This document shows positions 34,844-43,617 of a stretch of DNA of 50,889 nucleotides, one piece after another. Positions within the stretch are counted from its first letter, which is position 1. Each line of letters opens with the position of its first letter. The notes under the pieces were generated by a model that ran no database searches, was not told the origin of the DNA, and worked only from the letters and a program-made list of their open reading frames with translations. The translations under genes and the position numbers were made by a program. The stretch spans positions 1-50,889 of the forward strand of contig JAPKZX010000056.1 in assembly GCA_026393575.1 (NCBI GenBank), given 5' to 3'. Source of the stretch: Actinomycetota bacterium (GTDB taxonomy: Bacteria > Actinomycetota > Acidimicrobiia > Acidimicrobiales > Ilumatobacteraceae).

Positions 34844-34930
34844 GGAACGGTGGCAGAGCGGCCGAATGCGCTTGTCTTGAAAACAAGAGGGTTAATAGCC
34901 CCGGGGGTTCAAATCCCTCCCGTTCCGCCA
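34844..34930 (+). tRNA. tRNA-Ser(UGA)
   Basis: 87 nt cloverleaf with long variable arm. Acceptor GGAACGG pairs with CCGTTCC, anticodon stem CTTGT/ACAAG encloses CTTGAAA (anticodon TGA), T-loop TTCAAAT, and CCA is encoded after G73. It ends 8 bases before the convergent stop codon of the permease gene. Confidence 0.96.
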
Positions 34931-34938
34931 GATATATG

Positions 34939-35877
34939 TCAGCGTTCGTCGCGTACGAACGGAGTACCCAATGCCTTTGGTGCACCCAACTTGTTGCGTG
35001 TGCTTGGCCTGCTGAGTGCAATGAGTGCAACAAGCGTTGCCAAGTACGGAAGCATCTGCATGAGTGCCGATGGAATAAATGTGATCTGTTCAGCCTGCAG
35101 GGTGAATGGCAATTGCAACGTGAATCCGAAGAGCACAGCACCAAAGATGAGTCGTAATGGACGCCATCCGGCGAACACCACAAGAGCTAATGCAATCCAA
35201 CCAATACCGTTGGTGGTTGAAGCCTGATGCCATGCCGCGCTTTGCGCCAACATGAGCCACGAGCCACCAAGACCAACAAGTAGCCCACCGAACAATGTGT
35301 AACGGATGCGAATAGACGCGACTGACAAACCTTGAGCATCAACCGTTGCGGGATCATCACCAGTGGCACGCAACTCGAGACCCGGGCGTGAACGGAAAAG
35401 ATACAACGACGACAAGATTGCAATCGCGATTGATGCGTACGTGATGATGTCTTGCCCAAACACGATTGGCCCCACTAATGGAATGTCTGACAATGCGCCG
35501 AATGACAATGGGTGAATAATTGTTGTGACGGTTTTTCCTTCAACAGGTTTGCCAAGGAAGTTTGCAAGACCAGTACCGAAGATAACTAATGCAAGGCCCG
35601 CAACAATTTGGTTTGCACGCAATACAACACTGAGTAGTGCGTGAATACCTGCGAGAAGTGCACCAGCGAGTGAACCAATGAGTAATCCAAGCCAGATACT
35701 TCCCGAAGCATCTGCTGCGAGGAAAGAACTAATTGCAGCAGTGAGCAAAATACCTTCAATACCTAAATTGAGAACTCCTGAACGCTCAGTGAAGAGTGCG
35801 CCAAGAGCAGCAAGGATAAGTGTGGTGGCAATTGCAACGGAGTCTGCAGATGCGAGTACCCAAATGTTTTCGTTCAT
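34939..35877 (-). CDS. ABC importer permease (BMP-linked nucleoside/simple sugar type)
   Basis: A 312-residue permease of the BPD_transp_2 family with about nine to ten helices. Motifs include ALGALFTERSGVLNLGIEGILLTAA and LRATGDDPATVDAQGLS, the latter being the coupling region before the EAA-like loop. It overlaps the upstream permease gene by four bases. With the second permease, ATPase and BMP lipoprotein it forms a complete importer of the type shown elsewhere to take up purine nucleosides. Confidence 0.9.
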   Translation of the reverse strand: MNENIWVLASADSVAIATTLILAALGALFTERSGVLNLGIEGILLTAAISSFLAADASGSIWLGLLIGSLAGALLAGIHALLSVVLRANQIVAGLALVIFGTGLANFLGKPVEGKTVTTIIHPLSFGALSDIPLVGPIVFGQDIITYASIAIAILSSLYLFRSRPGLELRATGDDPATVDAQGLSVASIRIRYTLFGGLLVGLGGSWLMLAQSAAWHQASTTNGIGWIALALVVFAGWRPLRLIFGAVLFGFTLQLPFTLQAEQITFIPSALMQMLPYLATLVALIALSRPSTRNKLGAPKALGTPFVRDER

Positions 35878-36971
35878 TGCGCGGCCCTTTCAGCTCGGAC
35901 CGCGTGTATTCGGTAGCGACGGAATGCTTCTCCGCCTAATGCAAAGAGCAAGATGGCTCCCTGCAACATGACACCAATGTGAATAGGTGTGTCTGTTGAG
36001 ATCTGCAGTTTGTCTCCGCCAGAACGCAAACCTGCGAACAAGATGCCACTCACAATGATTGCTGAGAAGTTGTTGCGCGCAAGGGCTGCAATAACGATGC
36101 CTGCGTACCCGTAACCCAACAATGTGATGCCTGGGTCGAGGCGACCAAACGGACCAACGATGAGAGCCGCACCACCAAGACCAGACAGCGCGCCAGAGAT
36201 GAGCATGACTGACAATGTGGTGCGATTGGCATTGATACCGGCGTAATGAGCAGCACGAGGAGAATCGGCGATTACCTGGATGCGGTAGCCGAACTCTGTG
36301 CGCTTCACCACCCAATACAACACGAGTGCTAGCAACGCGACGAGGAAAAACGTGGGGTACAGAGAAGTATCACCAAATGCTGTGAGTGATGCGGAGTCTG
36401 GCACCAAACGACCTTGTGGAAACGCGGAGTTCTTTGTAACGAAGAAACTTCCGGGTGAGTACACGAAATGATCAACCAAGCTTGCTGCAACGTATGTCAA
36501 GAGCAACGTGGTCACGATTTCACTGGTACCAAGGCGTGAACGGACATATGCGGGAATCAGAATCCACACGGCACCCGCTAGCGAACCCAATAACAAGACT
36601 GTGGGAATCATCACAAACGATGGCAGGCGATCACCAAGTGCAAGACCAGCCCATGCACCGCCAATCATGCCTAAGTACAACTGGCCTTCGCCACCAATGT
36701 TGTACAAGTTCATTTGGAATGCGAATGCAGCAGAAATACCCGTGCAGATGAGAACAGTGGAAAGACCCAATGTGTCGGTGATGCCGCGTGAAGAAGTAAA
36801 GCCATCACTCAACATATTGGAGTACGTGTCAATGGGGGAATACCCCGTTGCAAGTAGGAACAACCCGCCGGCCACAAGCGCCGCAATGACAGAAATCAGC
36901 GGGACAAGGGTGGACAAATACTTTGGAGTTTCATTTCGTTGTTCAAAGACAATACGAATAGGAGAGCGCAT
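35874..36971 (-). CDS. ABC importer permease (BMP-linked, first of two)
   Basis: A 365-residue BPD_transp_2-type permease. It has the N-terminal helix, the YNIGGEGQLYLGMIGGAW motif shared with nucleoside-permease proteins and IQVIADSPRAAHYAGI before the cytoplasmic coupling loop. Its start codon overlaps the last base of the ATPase stop region (position 36971), and its end overlaps the second permease by four bases, so stoichiometric co-translation is likely. Confidence 0.9.
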   Translation of the reverse strand: MRSPIRIVFEQRNETPKYLSTLVPLISVIAALVAGGLFLLATGYSPIDTYSNMLSDGFTSSRGITDTLGLSTVLICTGISAAFAFQMNLYNIGGEGQLYLGMIGGAWAGLALGDRLPSFVMIPTVLLLGSLAGAVWILIPAYVRSRLGTSEIVTTLLLTYVAASLVDHFVYSPGSFFVTKNSAFPQGRLVPDSASLTAFGDTSLYPTFFLVALLALVLYWVVKRTEFGYRIQVIADSPRAAHYAGINANRTTLSVMLISGALSGLGGAALIVGPFGRLDPGITLLGYGYAGIVIAALARNNFSAIIVSGILFAGLRSGGDKLQISTDTPIHIGVMLQGAILLFALGGEAFRRYRIHAVRAERAAQ

Positions 36972-38533
36972 TATGCATTTCCTTCTGTGGAGAGTCCGGC
37001 CATTGCAGCGCCCACTGTTGCCAGTTGTGCGCTTTCGCCAGGAGTTTCATGAACGATGCTGCCTCGGTACAGAACCAAGATTCGATCGGACAATGACATC
37101 ACTTCATCAAGATCTTCAGAGATAAGCAAGATTGCTTGACCAGCGCTGCGAGCATCATCGAGCAGGGCTCGTACGGTTTCAATTGCTCCCACGTCTAAAC
37201 CGCGCGTGGGTGAACACACCACTAGCAATTTGGTAGCCGACCTACCACCCGAAAGCTCACGTGCAAGCAATACTTTTTGAGCGTTACCGCCAGAGAGTTT
37301 GCGCGCGATGTGTTCGGGTCCGTTGGCTTTAATTTCGAATTGATCAATGAGTCGCACGGCTTCTGGTTGAACAGATGCACGATCAACAACGATGTGACGA
37401 TCACGAGTGAGCAATAAGTTGTCGAGAATAGACATGGATGGAACTAGACCCATACCTAAACGGTCTTCTGGTACGTATGCCAAACCAAGTTCACGTGCGT
37501 GAATTGGACCACGATCTGTAGACATTGAGCCAGTGATTGCTACTGAACCACTGGTGGGAGAAAGAAGTCCGGCAATTGTGTCTGCGAGTTCTCGCTGACC
37601 ATTTCCCGCAACACCTGCGATGCCTACCATTTCGCCGGCGTGCACGTTGAAAGAGATGTCTGACAACACACTTACGCCGCCAACATTCAACGACAAGTCG
37701 CGAATCTGCAGCACTTCATGACCCGTTGCATGTGATGCACGCTGAGTAGTGAGTTCAATGTCTCGACCAACCATGAGGCGCGCTAACTCTTTTGTATCGG
37801 TTGTACCGCGACCAGACACATGGCCTGTGACGCGACCGTTGCGAAGAACTGTGACGCGATCTGAAATCTCAACGACTTCACCGAGTTTGTGACTGATGAA
37901 AACAATTGACTTGCCGGCTTGTGTCATGGCATGCACATTTTCGAAAAGCTTTTCTACTTCTGCAGGAACAAGTACCGCAGTGGGTTCGTCAAGAAGCAAA
38001 ATCTCTGCACCTTGATACAACGCCTTGACAATTTCAACACGTTGACGTTGACCTACAGAAAGGTCTCCCACTGTTGCGCCAGGCTCGATGGGAAGACCAT
38101 ACGATTCAGCAACAGCAGAAACACGGTTTTCTAATTCAGAACGATTCAGTCGGAACGACAAGTCCCGACTACCGAGAATGACATTTTCGGCAACAGTGAA
38201 ACGTTCCACCAAACGGAAGTGTTGATGCACCATTGCAATGCCGTGTTGTAAACCTGCACGCGGCGATGACAATGCAATTCGCTCACCATTACGTGTGATG
38301 TAACCAGAGTCTGGTTGGTAGAGGCCGCACAACATTGCAGCGAGCGTGCTTTTTCCTGCGCCGTTCTCACCGAGGAGTGTGTGTACTTCGCCAGGGAGAA
38401 CGTCGAAGTCAACAGAGTCGTTAGCAAGAACGCCGGGAAAGCGTTTAACAATGGAATGAGCCGAGAGTGCGCTAGGGGCCGCACCACTTTCGTGATGCGG
38501 CCCCTTCGCCACCTCGTGAGAGGTGTTAGTCAT
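36971..38533 (-). CDS. ABC importer ATPase with two nucleotide-binding domains (BMP-linked)
   Basis: A 520-residue tandem ATPase of the sugar/nucleoside importer class. The first domain has GENGAGKST (residues 55-63), LSVGQRQRVEI and ILLLDEPTAVL. The second has the degenerate Walker A GVAGNGQRE, LSGGNAQKVLLARELSG and a Walker B in which the usual Asp-Glu is replaced (LLVVCSPTRGLDVG), all normal for this class. It lies between the BMP lipoprotein gene and the permeases in the usual order. Confidence 0.93.
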   Translation of the reverse strand: MTNTSHEVAKGPHHESGAAPSALSAHSIVKRFPGVLANDSVDFDVLPGEVHTLLGENGAGKSTLAAMLCGLYQPDSGYITRNGERIALSSPRAGLQHGIAMVHQHFRLVERFTVAENVILGSRDLSFRLNRSELENRVSAVAESYGLPIEPGATVGDLSVGQRQRVEIVKALYQGAEILLLDEPTAVLVPAEVEKLFENVHAMTQAGKSIVFISHKLGEVVEISDRVTVLRNGRVTGHVSGRGTTDTKELARLMVGRDIELTTQRASHATGHEVLQIRDLSLNVGGVSVLSDISFNVHAGEMVGIAGVAGNGQRELADTIAGLLSPTSGSVAITGSMSTDRGPIHARELGLAYVPEDRLGMGLVPSMSILDNLLLTRDRHIVVDRASVQPEAVRLIDQFEIKANGPEHIARKLSGGNAQKVLLARELSGGRSATKLLVVCSPTRGLDVGAIETVRALLDDARSAGQAILLISEDLDEVMSLSDRILVLYRGSIVHETPGESAQLATVGAAMAGLSTEGNA

Positions 38534-38541
38534 TTGTGGAA

Positions 38542-39696
38542 TCAGCCCTTTGCGGAACCGATGACACCCTTAACGAAATAGCTCATGCTGAGAAGCGCAC
38601 CGAGTTCGGCTTTTTCTCCTGCTGCAAGAACTTCTTTTCCGTCTTGGTCACTGATTGGTCCGGTGAATGGAGCAAATGATCCAGCAATGATTTCCTCACC
38701 CTTTTTGGTGATTGCTGATTGCGTATCTGCATCAACTGAATCACCGAAGGAAGCAAGTGTGACCATGCCGTCTGCCATTGAGCCGTAGTACTCATCGCCT
38801 GGGCATGTGCCGCCGGCAACTGCCTTTGTGGTCTTTGTGTAGTACGGACCCCAGTTCCATGTTGGAGCTGTGAGCCAAGCAGCAGGTGCTGCTTCTTTTA
38901 CATCACTGTTGTAACCAACCCACTTGGCACCCTTTGCCTCTGCTGCAACACCGGCAGCAGTGGTGTCTTGGTGCTGACCGAGAACGTCAACGCCTGCGTC
39001 AAGAAGTGACTCTGCAGCCTGCTTCTCGATGGTTGGGTCGAACCATGTCTTTGTCCAAGTGACTTGAACTGTTGCATCTGGGTTTACAGATTGTGCGCCC
39101 AATGTGAATGCGTTGATTCCGCGAATAACTTCTGGAATTGGGAATGCAGCAACATAGCCAAGCTTGTTGTTCTTTGTTGCTTTACCTGCTGCCATACCAC
39201 TGAGGTAACGAGCTTCTTCTGCAGCACCGAAGTATGTACCAAGGTTTGCTGGCAATGCTGCGAAGTCAGCAAATGCGCCGCCGCCGTCTTTAGTAAGAAG
39301 GAACTTTGCACCTGTTGCCCACTGGAAGCACACATCTGGGTACTTCACTGCAACGTTGGCCATTGGTGCGCCGTAACCGAATGAGGTTGCATAGATGACG
39401 TCGTAACCTTCTGATGCAAGTTGTTCGAAAGTCTTTTCAGAATCTGCGTTGTCTGCAATGTTCTCAACGCGCTTTACTTCGATGCCAAGATCTTTTTCAA
39501 GCTGCAAGATGCCTTGCTCGTGCTGGTATGTCCAGCCCTTGTCGTCAGGTACACCGAGGTATACAACTGCGACTTTTACGTCGGTTGCTTCCGCTGGTGC
39601 ACTTGTTGTGTCTGATGATGAATCGCTTCCACCGCATGCTGCGACGAGAAGTGATGCTGTAGCTGCAACTGCTGCAAGCTTCCAGAATTTCTTCAT
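38542..39696 (-). CDS. BMP-family substrate-binding lipoprotein
   Basis: A 384-residue periplasmic-binding-type lipoprotein. ATG 39696 gives a clean signal peptide with lipobox LLVAAC (Cys21), followed by a Ser/Asp/Thr-rich linker. The mature part has VYLGVPDDKGWTYQHEQG, QLASEGYDVIYATSFGYG and ADVLGQHQDT-like blocks (GVDVLGQHQDTTAAG) typical of the BMP fold. GGGAG lies about 10 bases upstream. Members bind nucleosides, riboflavin or related molecules; here the ligand is unknown. It is the first gene of the importer operon. Confidence 0.93.
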   Translation of the reverse strand: MKKFWKLAAVAATASLLVAACGGSDSSSDTTSAPAEATDVKVAVVYLGVPDDKGWTYQHEQGILQLEKDLGIEVKRVENIADNADSEKTFEQLASEGYDVIYATSFGYGAPMANVAVKYPDVCFQWATGAKFLLTKDGGGAFADFAALPANLGTYFGAAEEARYLSGMAAGKATKNNKLGYVAAFPIPEVIRGINAFTLGAQSVNPDATVQVTWTKTWFDPTIEKQAAESLLDAGVDVLGQHQDTTAAGVAAEAKGAKWVGYNSDVKEAAPAAWLTAPTWNWGPYYTKTTKAVAGGTCPGDEYYGSMADGMVTLASFGDSVDADTQSAITKKGEEIIAGSFAPFTGPISDQDGKEVLAAGEKAELGALLSMSYFVKGVIGSAKG

Positions 39697-39718
39697 GTTT
39701 AGGGTCTCCCTGGTTGAT

Positions 39719-39736
39719 GGCACCTCTGAGAGTGCC
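39719..39736 (-). promoter_or_regulatory. Small hairpin in the 5' leader of the BMP operon
   Basis: GGCAC and GTGCC arms flank eight bases, located 23-40 bases upstream of the lipoprotein start and just before its ribosome site. Five base pairs is marginal; it may affect translation initiation or mean nothing. I see no recognisable riboswitch core in 39697-39871. Confidence 0.25.
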
Positions 39737-39831
39737 GATGTGGAAACCTTACTCTGTTCCATTCGCTCCTAAATCATGGAGAAATAGAGGGTTTTGGGCC
39801 GGATTTGCTTCGAGCGGTTGGGGGCCGAGAG

Positions 39832-39858
39832 TTGTAGCTCGAAGTCCAGAGGTACACT
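39832..39858 (+). promoter_or_regulatory. Possible promoter of tRNA-Ser(GCU)
   Basis: TTGTAG (39832-39837) and TACACT (39853-39858) are spaced 15 bases apart, with the tRNA beginning 14 bases after the -10-like box. The spacing is short of optimal, so this is a modest candidate. A promoter here would also serve the LysM gene that follows the tRNA. Confidence 0.35.
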
Positions 39859-39871
39859 CAAAGTCTTCCCA

Positions 39872-39963
39872 GGAGAGGTGCCAGAGTGGCCGAATGGGGC
39901 GCCCTGCTAAGGCGTTGTCCGTCTTAAAGCGGACCGTGGGTTCAAATCCCACCCTCTCCGCCA
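39872..39963 (+). tRNA. tRNA-Ser(GCU)
   Basis: 92 nt cloverleaf with long variable arm. Acceptor GGAGAGG pairs with CCTCTCC, the anticodon loop is CTGCTAA (anticodon GCT), the T-loop is TTCAAAT, discriminator G, CCA encoded. One base separates the CCA from the ATG of the next gene. Confidence 0.96.
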
Positions 39964-39964
39964 T

Positions 39965-40543
39965 ATGAGTTTGCTCCGCAAGTCTCTGGCAGCCCTTGTG
40001 GTTGTAGGCGCACTGACTTTCAGTGGGTCCGGCCCAAATCGGGCCTATGCAGCGACGTCCTGTACCAAGACCTACACCGTCAAGCCAAACGACTCCTGGA
40101 GTCGCATTTCCGACAAAGTCAACGTGACAATGAAGGCGTTATTGGCAGCAAATAAGGCCACAACTGACACCTTTTTATTGATTGGCGATGTCATCTGTCT
40201 TCCTAAATCGGCCAAGGCCCAGGACACTGGTAGTGGTGCGCTTCAGCTGAAGCCCCCAGTAAAGAGGTATTCGGCCAAGAAGTCCGAGGCCATCATCCGA
40301 GAGATTTGGCCGGACCACTTGGACGGTCGCGCCGTTGCCATCGCCCGACGAGAATCGAAGTTGAATGCAGCCGCGTGGAATGGATGCTGCGTTGGCCTGT
40401 TCCAGATCAACTGGTCTTCCCATAAATCGTGGCTGAAGGGCATGGGGATTACCTCGGCGCAAGAGTTACTTGATGCCAGAGTCAATGCCACGGCTGGTTT
40501 GGCTATATATAAGCGTTCAAATGGCTGGGGTGCTTGGGAGTAA
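39965..40543 (+). CDS. Secreted LysM protein with lytic-transglycosylase-like domain
   Basis: A 192-residue exported protein. The signal peptide ends at AYA-A (residues 27-30). LysM peptidoglycan-binding domain spans about residues 34-80 (TYTVKPNDSW...GDVICLP), and the C-terminal part has the SLT-like motif IARRESKLNAAAWN (candidate acid Glu130) with GLFQIN and a conserved C-C pair. It probably cleaves cell-wall glycan. The start ATG at 39965 is one base after the tRNA-Ser CCA, with no room for a ribosome site other than tRNA sequence. Confidence 0.87.
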   Translation: MSLLRKSLAALVVVGALTFSGSGPNRAYAATSCTKTYTVKPNDSWSRISDKVNVTMKALLAANKATTDTFLLIGDVICLPKSAKAQDTGSGALQLKPPVKRYSAKKSEAIIREIWPDHLDGRAVAIARRESKLNAAAWNGCCVGLFQINWSSHKSWLKGMGITSAQELLDARVNATAGLAIYKRSNGWGAWE

Positions 40544-40574
40544 TTACGGCTGTAACATTCATTACTCATAACTA

Positions 40575-40650
40575 GCGCTCGTAGCTTAATGGATAGAGCA
40601 TCTGACTACGGATCAGAAGGTTGTAGGTTCAAGTCCTGCCGAGCGCGCCA
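40575..40650 (+). tRNA. tRNA-Arg(ACG)
   Basis: 76 nt cloverleaf. Acceptor GCGCTCG pairs with CGAGCGC, anticodon arm CTGA-CTACGGA-TCAG gives anticodon ACG (read as ICG), T-loop TTCAAGT, G73 and encoded CCA. The 31 bases before it hold no clear promoter. Confidence 0.95.
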
Positions 40651-40708
40651 ATAGCAATCATCACCGCGCTTTTCGATTCGTTTGAAAAGATTTCGGTACT
40701 ATCGGGAC

Positions 40709-41464
40709 ATGTCCGATACATCACTGCCGCCAGATTTTCCTACTGAAGATTCATCGAGCGATTCGCCGTCCGAACTAGTGGAAAAGCGCACGTGGCGCCG
40801 TGTGTTTAAGTTCCTGAAGTGGGACCTCATTGTTAGCAACTCTGTCGCGGTACTCACGACCTCAATTGTTGCTGTGACAGCGATGTACGCGACGTTGTCT
40901 ACAACGGACAAGAACTTGGAAGAGTCGCGCCGTGGTGCACGGGTATCTGCACTTGTAGATGAATGGTCTGTCACCATTGCCGACGCGGCAGCTGCAATTG
41001 AATTACTAGATCAACGCGCTAATGACTTGTGGGCGTTTGGTGCGGCATATGAACAACAAGGCGTCATCTTGAACGAGGCAATGGAAAATGAAACAGCGAA
41101 AGAGAAGGACTATCTCAAAGTCCGCCAGAACATCGCGTTCTCTAGCGCTAAGGCTGGCCTTGTTTCTTCCACTGTCACGAACAAGTGCCTCGACAAGTTT
41201 GTAACCATGCTGGACACGTGGCAGAACGCTTTGAACTGGACACGTTCTACATTGCTCTTAGAAGATGGTGTGCAAAGCGGCATTGAGGCAGTTGCTATGC
41301 AACAAGACGGTCGCACTGCATTGTCGAACTCACTCACTATTGTGCGCGAACTGGCTAGAACCGAACTAGATACCGCCGGCACCGATGGTTCTTCGGTGAA
41401 GTGCAACATTCCAGACGAGGAAAGTTTGTGGAAGAAATTAGTTCCTGAAGACGCTGCGAGCTAG
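40709..41464 (+). CDS. Single-pass membrane protein of unknown function
   Basis: A 251-residue protein with an acidic cytoplasmic N-terminus, one membrane helix (about residues 42-62, NSVAVLTTSIVAVTAMYAT) and a mostly helical extracytoplasmic or cytoplasmic remainder with two cysteines. I recognise no family. ATG 40709 begins MSDTSLPPDFP; a TTG at 40682 would add nine residues. Its stop overlaps the convergent TetR gene by four bases. Confidence 0.6.
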   Translation: MSDTSLPPDFPTEDSSSDSPSELVEKRTWRRVFKFLKWDLIVSNSVAVLTTSIVAVTAMYATLSTTDKNLEESRRGARVSALVDEWSVTIADAAAAIELLDQRANDLWAFGAAYEQQGVILNEAMENETAKEKDYLKVRQNIAFSSAKAGLVSSTVTNKCLDKFVTMLDTWQNALNWTRSTLLLEDGVQSGIEAVAMQQDGRTALSNSLTIVRELARTELDTAGTDGSSVKCNIPDEESLWKKLVPEDAAS

Positions 41465-42036
41465 CGAGGTTCGAGGGTTTCAATACCTCGAATGAAAAGT
41501 TCCACTAACTGAGTCAGGCTGTTATCCAGAGCATATGGCTCTGGATGACCGCTGTCTTTTTCCAAAACGCAGAATCCGTGCAGTGCGCTGCGCAGACTAC
41601 GAGCACAATGCGCGCGCTGTGCTGGTGTTAGTTCGTAACCATCTAAAGCCGTCGTGAGCGTCGCCACCACGCGAGTGAGCGACAACTCAATGTCTGCATC
41701 ACCCACCGAAGGCACGCGATCTGTTGCGCTATACAAACCTGGGTGTTGTTGCACAAATGTGCGCCATGCATGGGCAGTTGCCAACACCGCATGTTCGCGA
41801 GTAGTGCCAGCTATTGCTGTGCTGAGTGCGTCAACCAGTAAATCTCGGGCGCGCAAAGAGAGCAGCATCCACAACTCTTCAATACCCGTGACGTGTTTAT
41901 ATAAAGCAGGCTGTTTCACGCCGGCATCAGACGCAATGCGACTAAGCGTGACTGCGTCGATGCCTTCAGCATCGGCAATCAGCATGGCCTTATCAATGAC
42001 CGTGGCTCGGTTGAGACGTTGTTTCTGAATTGGCAT
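41461..42036 (-). CDS. TetR-family transcriptional regulator
   Basis: A 191-residue regulator. The HTH lies at about residues 12-50 (VTLSRIASDAGVKQPALYKHV). The C-terminal ligand-binding part (AWRTFVQQHPGLYSA and a conserved Trp-His-like ALHGF motif) matches the TetR C-terminal WHG group. ATG 42036 overlaps the stop of the amidotransferase remnant gene as TAATG, so it is the last gene of the SsuD operon and probably controls it. Operator not identified. Confidence 0.88.
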   Translation of the reverse strand: MPIQKQRLNRATVIDKAMLIADAEGIDAVTLSRIASDAGVKQPALYKHVTGIEELWMLLSLRARDLLVDALSTAIAGTTREHAVLATAHAWRTFVQQHPGLYSATDRVPSVGDADIELSLTRVVATLTTALDGYELTPAQRAHCARSLRSALHGFCVLEKDSGHPEPYALDNSLTQLVELFIRGIETLEPR

Positions 42037-42491
42037 TAGAACTGATGGAAGAATCGTGAGATCCAACCGGAGATTCGTTGTTGTTGAAGCGGCTGTTGCA
42101 ATGTCGCACGAGCGCTTTCAGCTTTCTCTTCGCCGAATAGTGCAAGCCGTGTGGCTAACAAACTGTCGGCAAGGGCAGACGAAAACTCTGGGTGCACTTG
42201 CAGCGTCCAAGCGCGTTCACCAATCAACATGCCGCCGATAGGGCAATAGTCGGAACGGGCAAAGAGGCGAGCTCCGTTTGGCAGGCTCATCACTTGGTCT
42301 TGGTGGCTTGCTGCAAGCACGATGTCTTCAGATGAATCCATCCATGGTTGTTGCTCAATAACTTCGAATGACTTTGCACCTATGCCCCCGAGTGGCTGCA
42401 ACAACTCTGCATACAACTCGGGATAGTCGCCACCTACGTGCAGACTGCCGGCATCAATATGCCCAACAAGTAGTAACCCAATGCGCTTCAT
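42036..42491 (-). pseudogene. Class I glutamine amidotransferase-like protein lacking the nucleophile block
   Basis: A 151-residue frame matching both ends of a GuaA-like class I amidotransferase: GLLLVGHIDA...GDYPELYAELLQPLG at the start and KSFEVIEQQPWM, LAASHQDQVMSLPNGARL, DYCPIGGM and LQVHPEFS at the end. Family members are about 235 residues long. The intervening block, which includes the G-x-C-F-G-H-Q nucleophile elbow, is absent: LQPLGG runs straight into IGAKSFEV. The His-Glu half of the triad (HPEF) remains. The frame is intact, so it may be expressed but cannot hydrolyse glutamine. Start and stop overlap both neighbours. Confidence 0.78.
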
Positions 42492-43594
42492 CGGAATGAG
42501 AACACCTTGGTGGAACCGCCTTCTAGTGCTGGCAGGTATCCACGCTCGCGCAGGATGGGCATAACGCCTTCTCCAAACCAATAGGCCTCTTCCAAATGTG
42601 GGTAGCCAGACATGATGAAAGCGTCGATTCCAAGCTTGTGATACTCAACGATTCTGTCTGCAACTTCTTCGTAACTGCCAACAAGCGCAGTGCCAACACC
42701 TCCGCGAACCAAGCCAATGCCTGCCCACACGTTCGGGTAAATCTCTAGTTTCGAAAGATCGCCACCGTGTAAATCAAATTGTCTGCGTTGACCAACAGAT
42801 TGTGTTTTCAAGAAATCTTCACGGGCGGTAGCAATTGCGTCTGGTGACATTGAGTTCAAGATGTTGTCGGCAACGGCCCACGCTTCTTCACTGGTTGGTC
42901 GAGCGATGGTGTGAAAGCGAATACCGAAACGCACTGAACGACCATGAGCGGCGGCTTTGGCAGCGACACGTTCGTGACGTTCAGTGATTGCGGCGGGTGT
43001 TTCACCCCATGACAAGTACAGGTCTACATTCTCTGCTGCCACATTTTCCGCGGCATCGCTTGCGCCACCGAAGTAAATGGGTGGAACGGGTGAGGGGACT
43101 TCGCGTGTGGTGGCATCTGTAACTTCAAAGAACTTGCCTTTGAAACTGAATGGCTCTCCAGACCATGCGCCGCGCATTACTTGCACAAATTCCCCCGTGC
43201 GTTCGTAGCGCGTCTCTTTGTCTTCGGTAATTCCAAATCGAGCGAGTTCTGCTTGTTCTGCGCCCGTCACGATGTTCACAATGCAACGCCCACCCGACAT
43301 GCGCTGCATAGTGCTTGCCATTTGTGCAGCCAATGTTGGGGTAAGCAATGCGGGGCGAAATGCAACAAGGAATTTGATGCGTGATGTAAGTGCAATGAGT
43401 GAAGATGTTGCCAGCCATGCATCTTCACAACCTGTGCCACAAGGTGTGAGAAGCGCTTCGAACCCTAAGTCTTCACATGCGCGAGCAACTTGCGCGAGGT
43501 AATGATGACTAGGGGAACGGTTCACAGATGTTTCATCTGGCAATACGTCGCGTGAATCGCCGCCGGTGGGTAAAAACCAATTCATTTCAATCAT
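42488..43594 (-). CDS. ssuD: FMNH2-dependent alkanesulfonate monooxygenase-like protein (LLM class)
   Basis: A 368-residue TIM-barrel flavin monooxygenase. It begins NWFLPTGGDSRD, has FLVAFRPALLTPTLAAQM and the VNIVTGAEQAELARFG segment characteristic of SsuD, then IYFGGASDAAENVAAENVDLYLSWGE. Such enzymes cleave C1-C4 alkanesulfonates to aldehyde and sulfite with reduced flavin from a partner reductase, which is not in this window. It is preceded on the same strand by a sulfite-exporter-like gene and overlaps the amidotransferase remnant (ATGA). Confidence 0.87.
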   Translation of the reverse strand: MIEMNWFLPTGGDSRDVLPDETSVNRSPSHHYLAQVARACEDLGFEALLTPCGTGCEDAWLATSSLIALTSRIKFLVAFRPALLTPTLAAQMASTMQRMSGGRCIVNIVTGAEQAELARFGITEDKETRYERTGEFVQVMRGAWSGEPFSFKGKFFEVTDATTREVPSPVPPIYFGGASDAAENVAAENVDLYLSWGETPAAITERHERVAAKAAAHGRSVRFGIRFHTIARPTSEEAWAVADNILNSMSPDAIATAREDFLKTQSVGQRRQFDLHGGDLSKLEIYPNVWAGIGLVRGGVGTALVGSYEEVADRIVEYHKLGIDAFIMSGYPHLEEAYWFGEGVMPILRERGYLPALEGGSTKVFSFR

Positions 43595-43617
43595 GGTGGT
43601 GTCTTTCTGGTTTGTGA

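Noticed and set aside
34611-35183. 190-residue minus-strand frame across the pheA end and tRNA-Ser
   Set aside because: It includes the tRNA in antisense (reading AEREGFEPPG, a well-known tRNA-Ser translation artefact) and overlaps pheA.
39749-39964. 71-residue minus-strand frame beginning MAERVGFEPTVRFK
   Set aside because: Classic antisense translation of tRNA-Ser, not a gene.
40544-40574. A prophage or integrative-element attachment site near the tRNA genes
   Set aside because: No integrase, no repeat of the tRNA 3' end and all neighbours are ordinary chromosomal genes.
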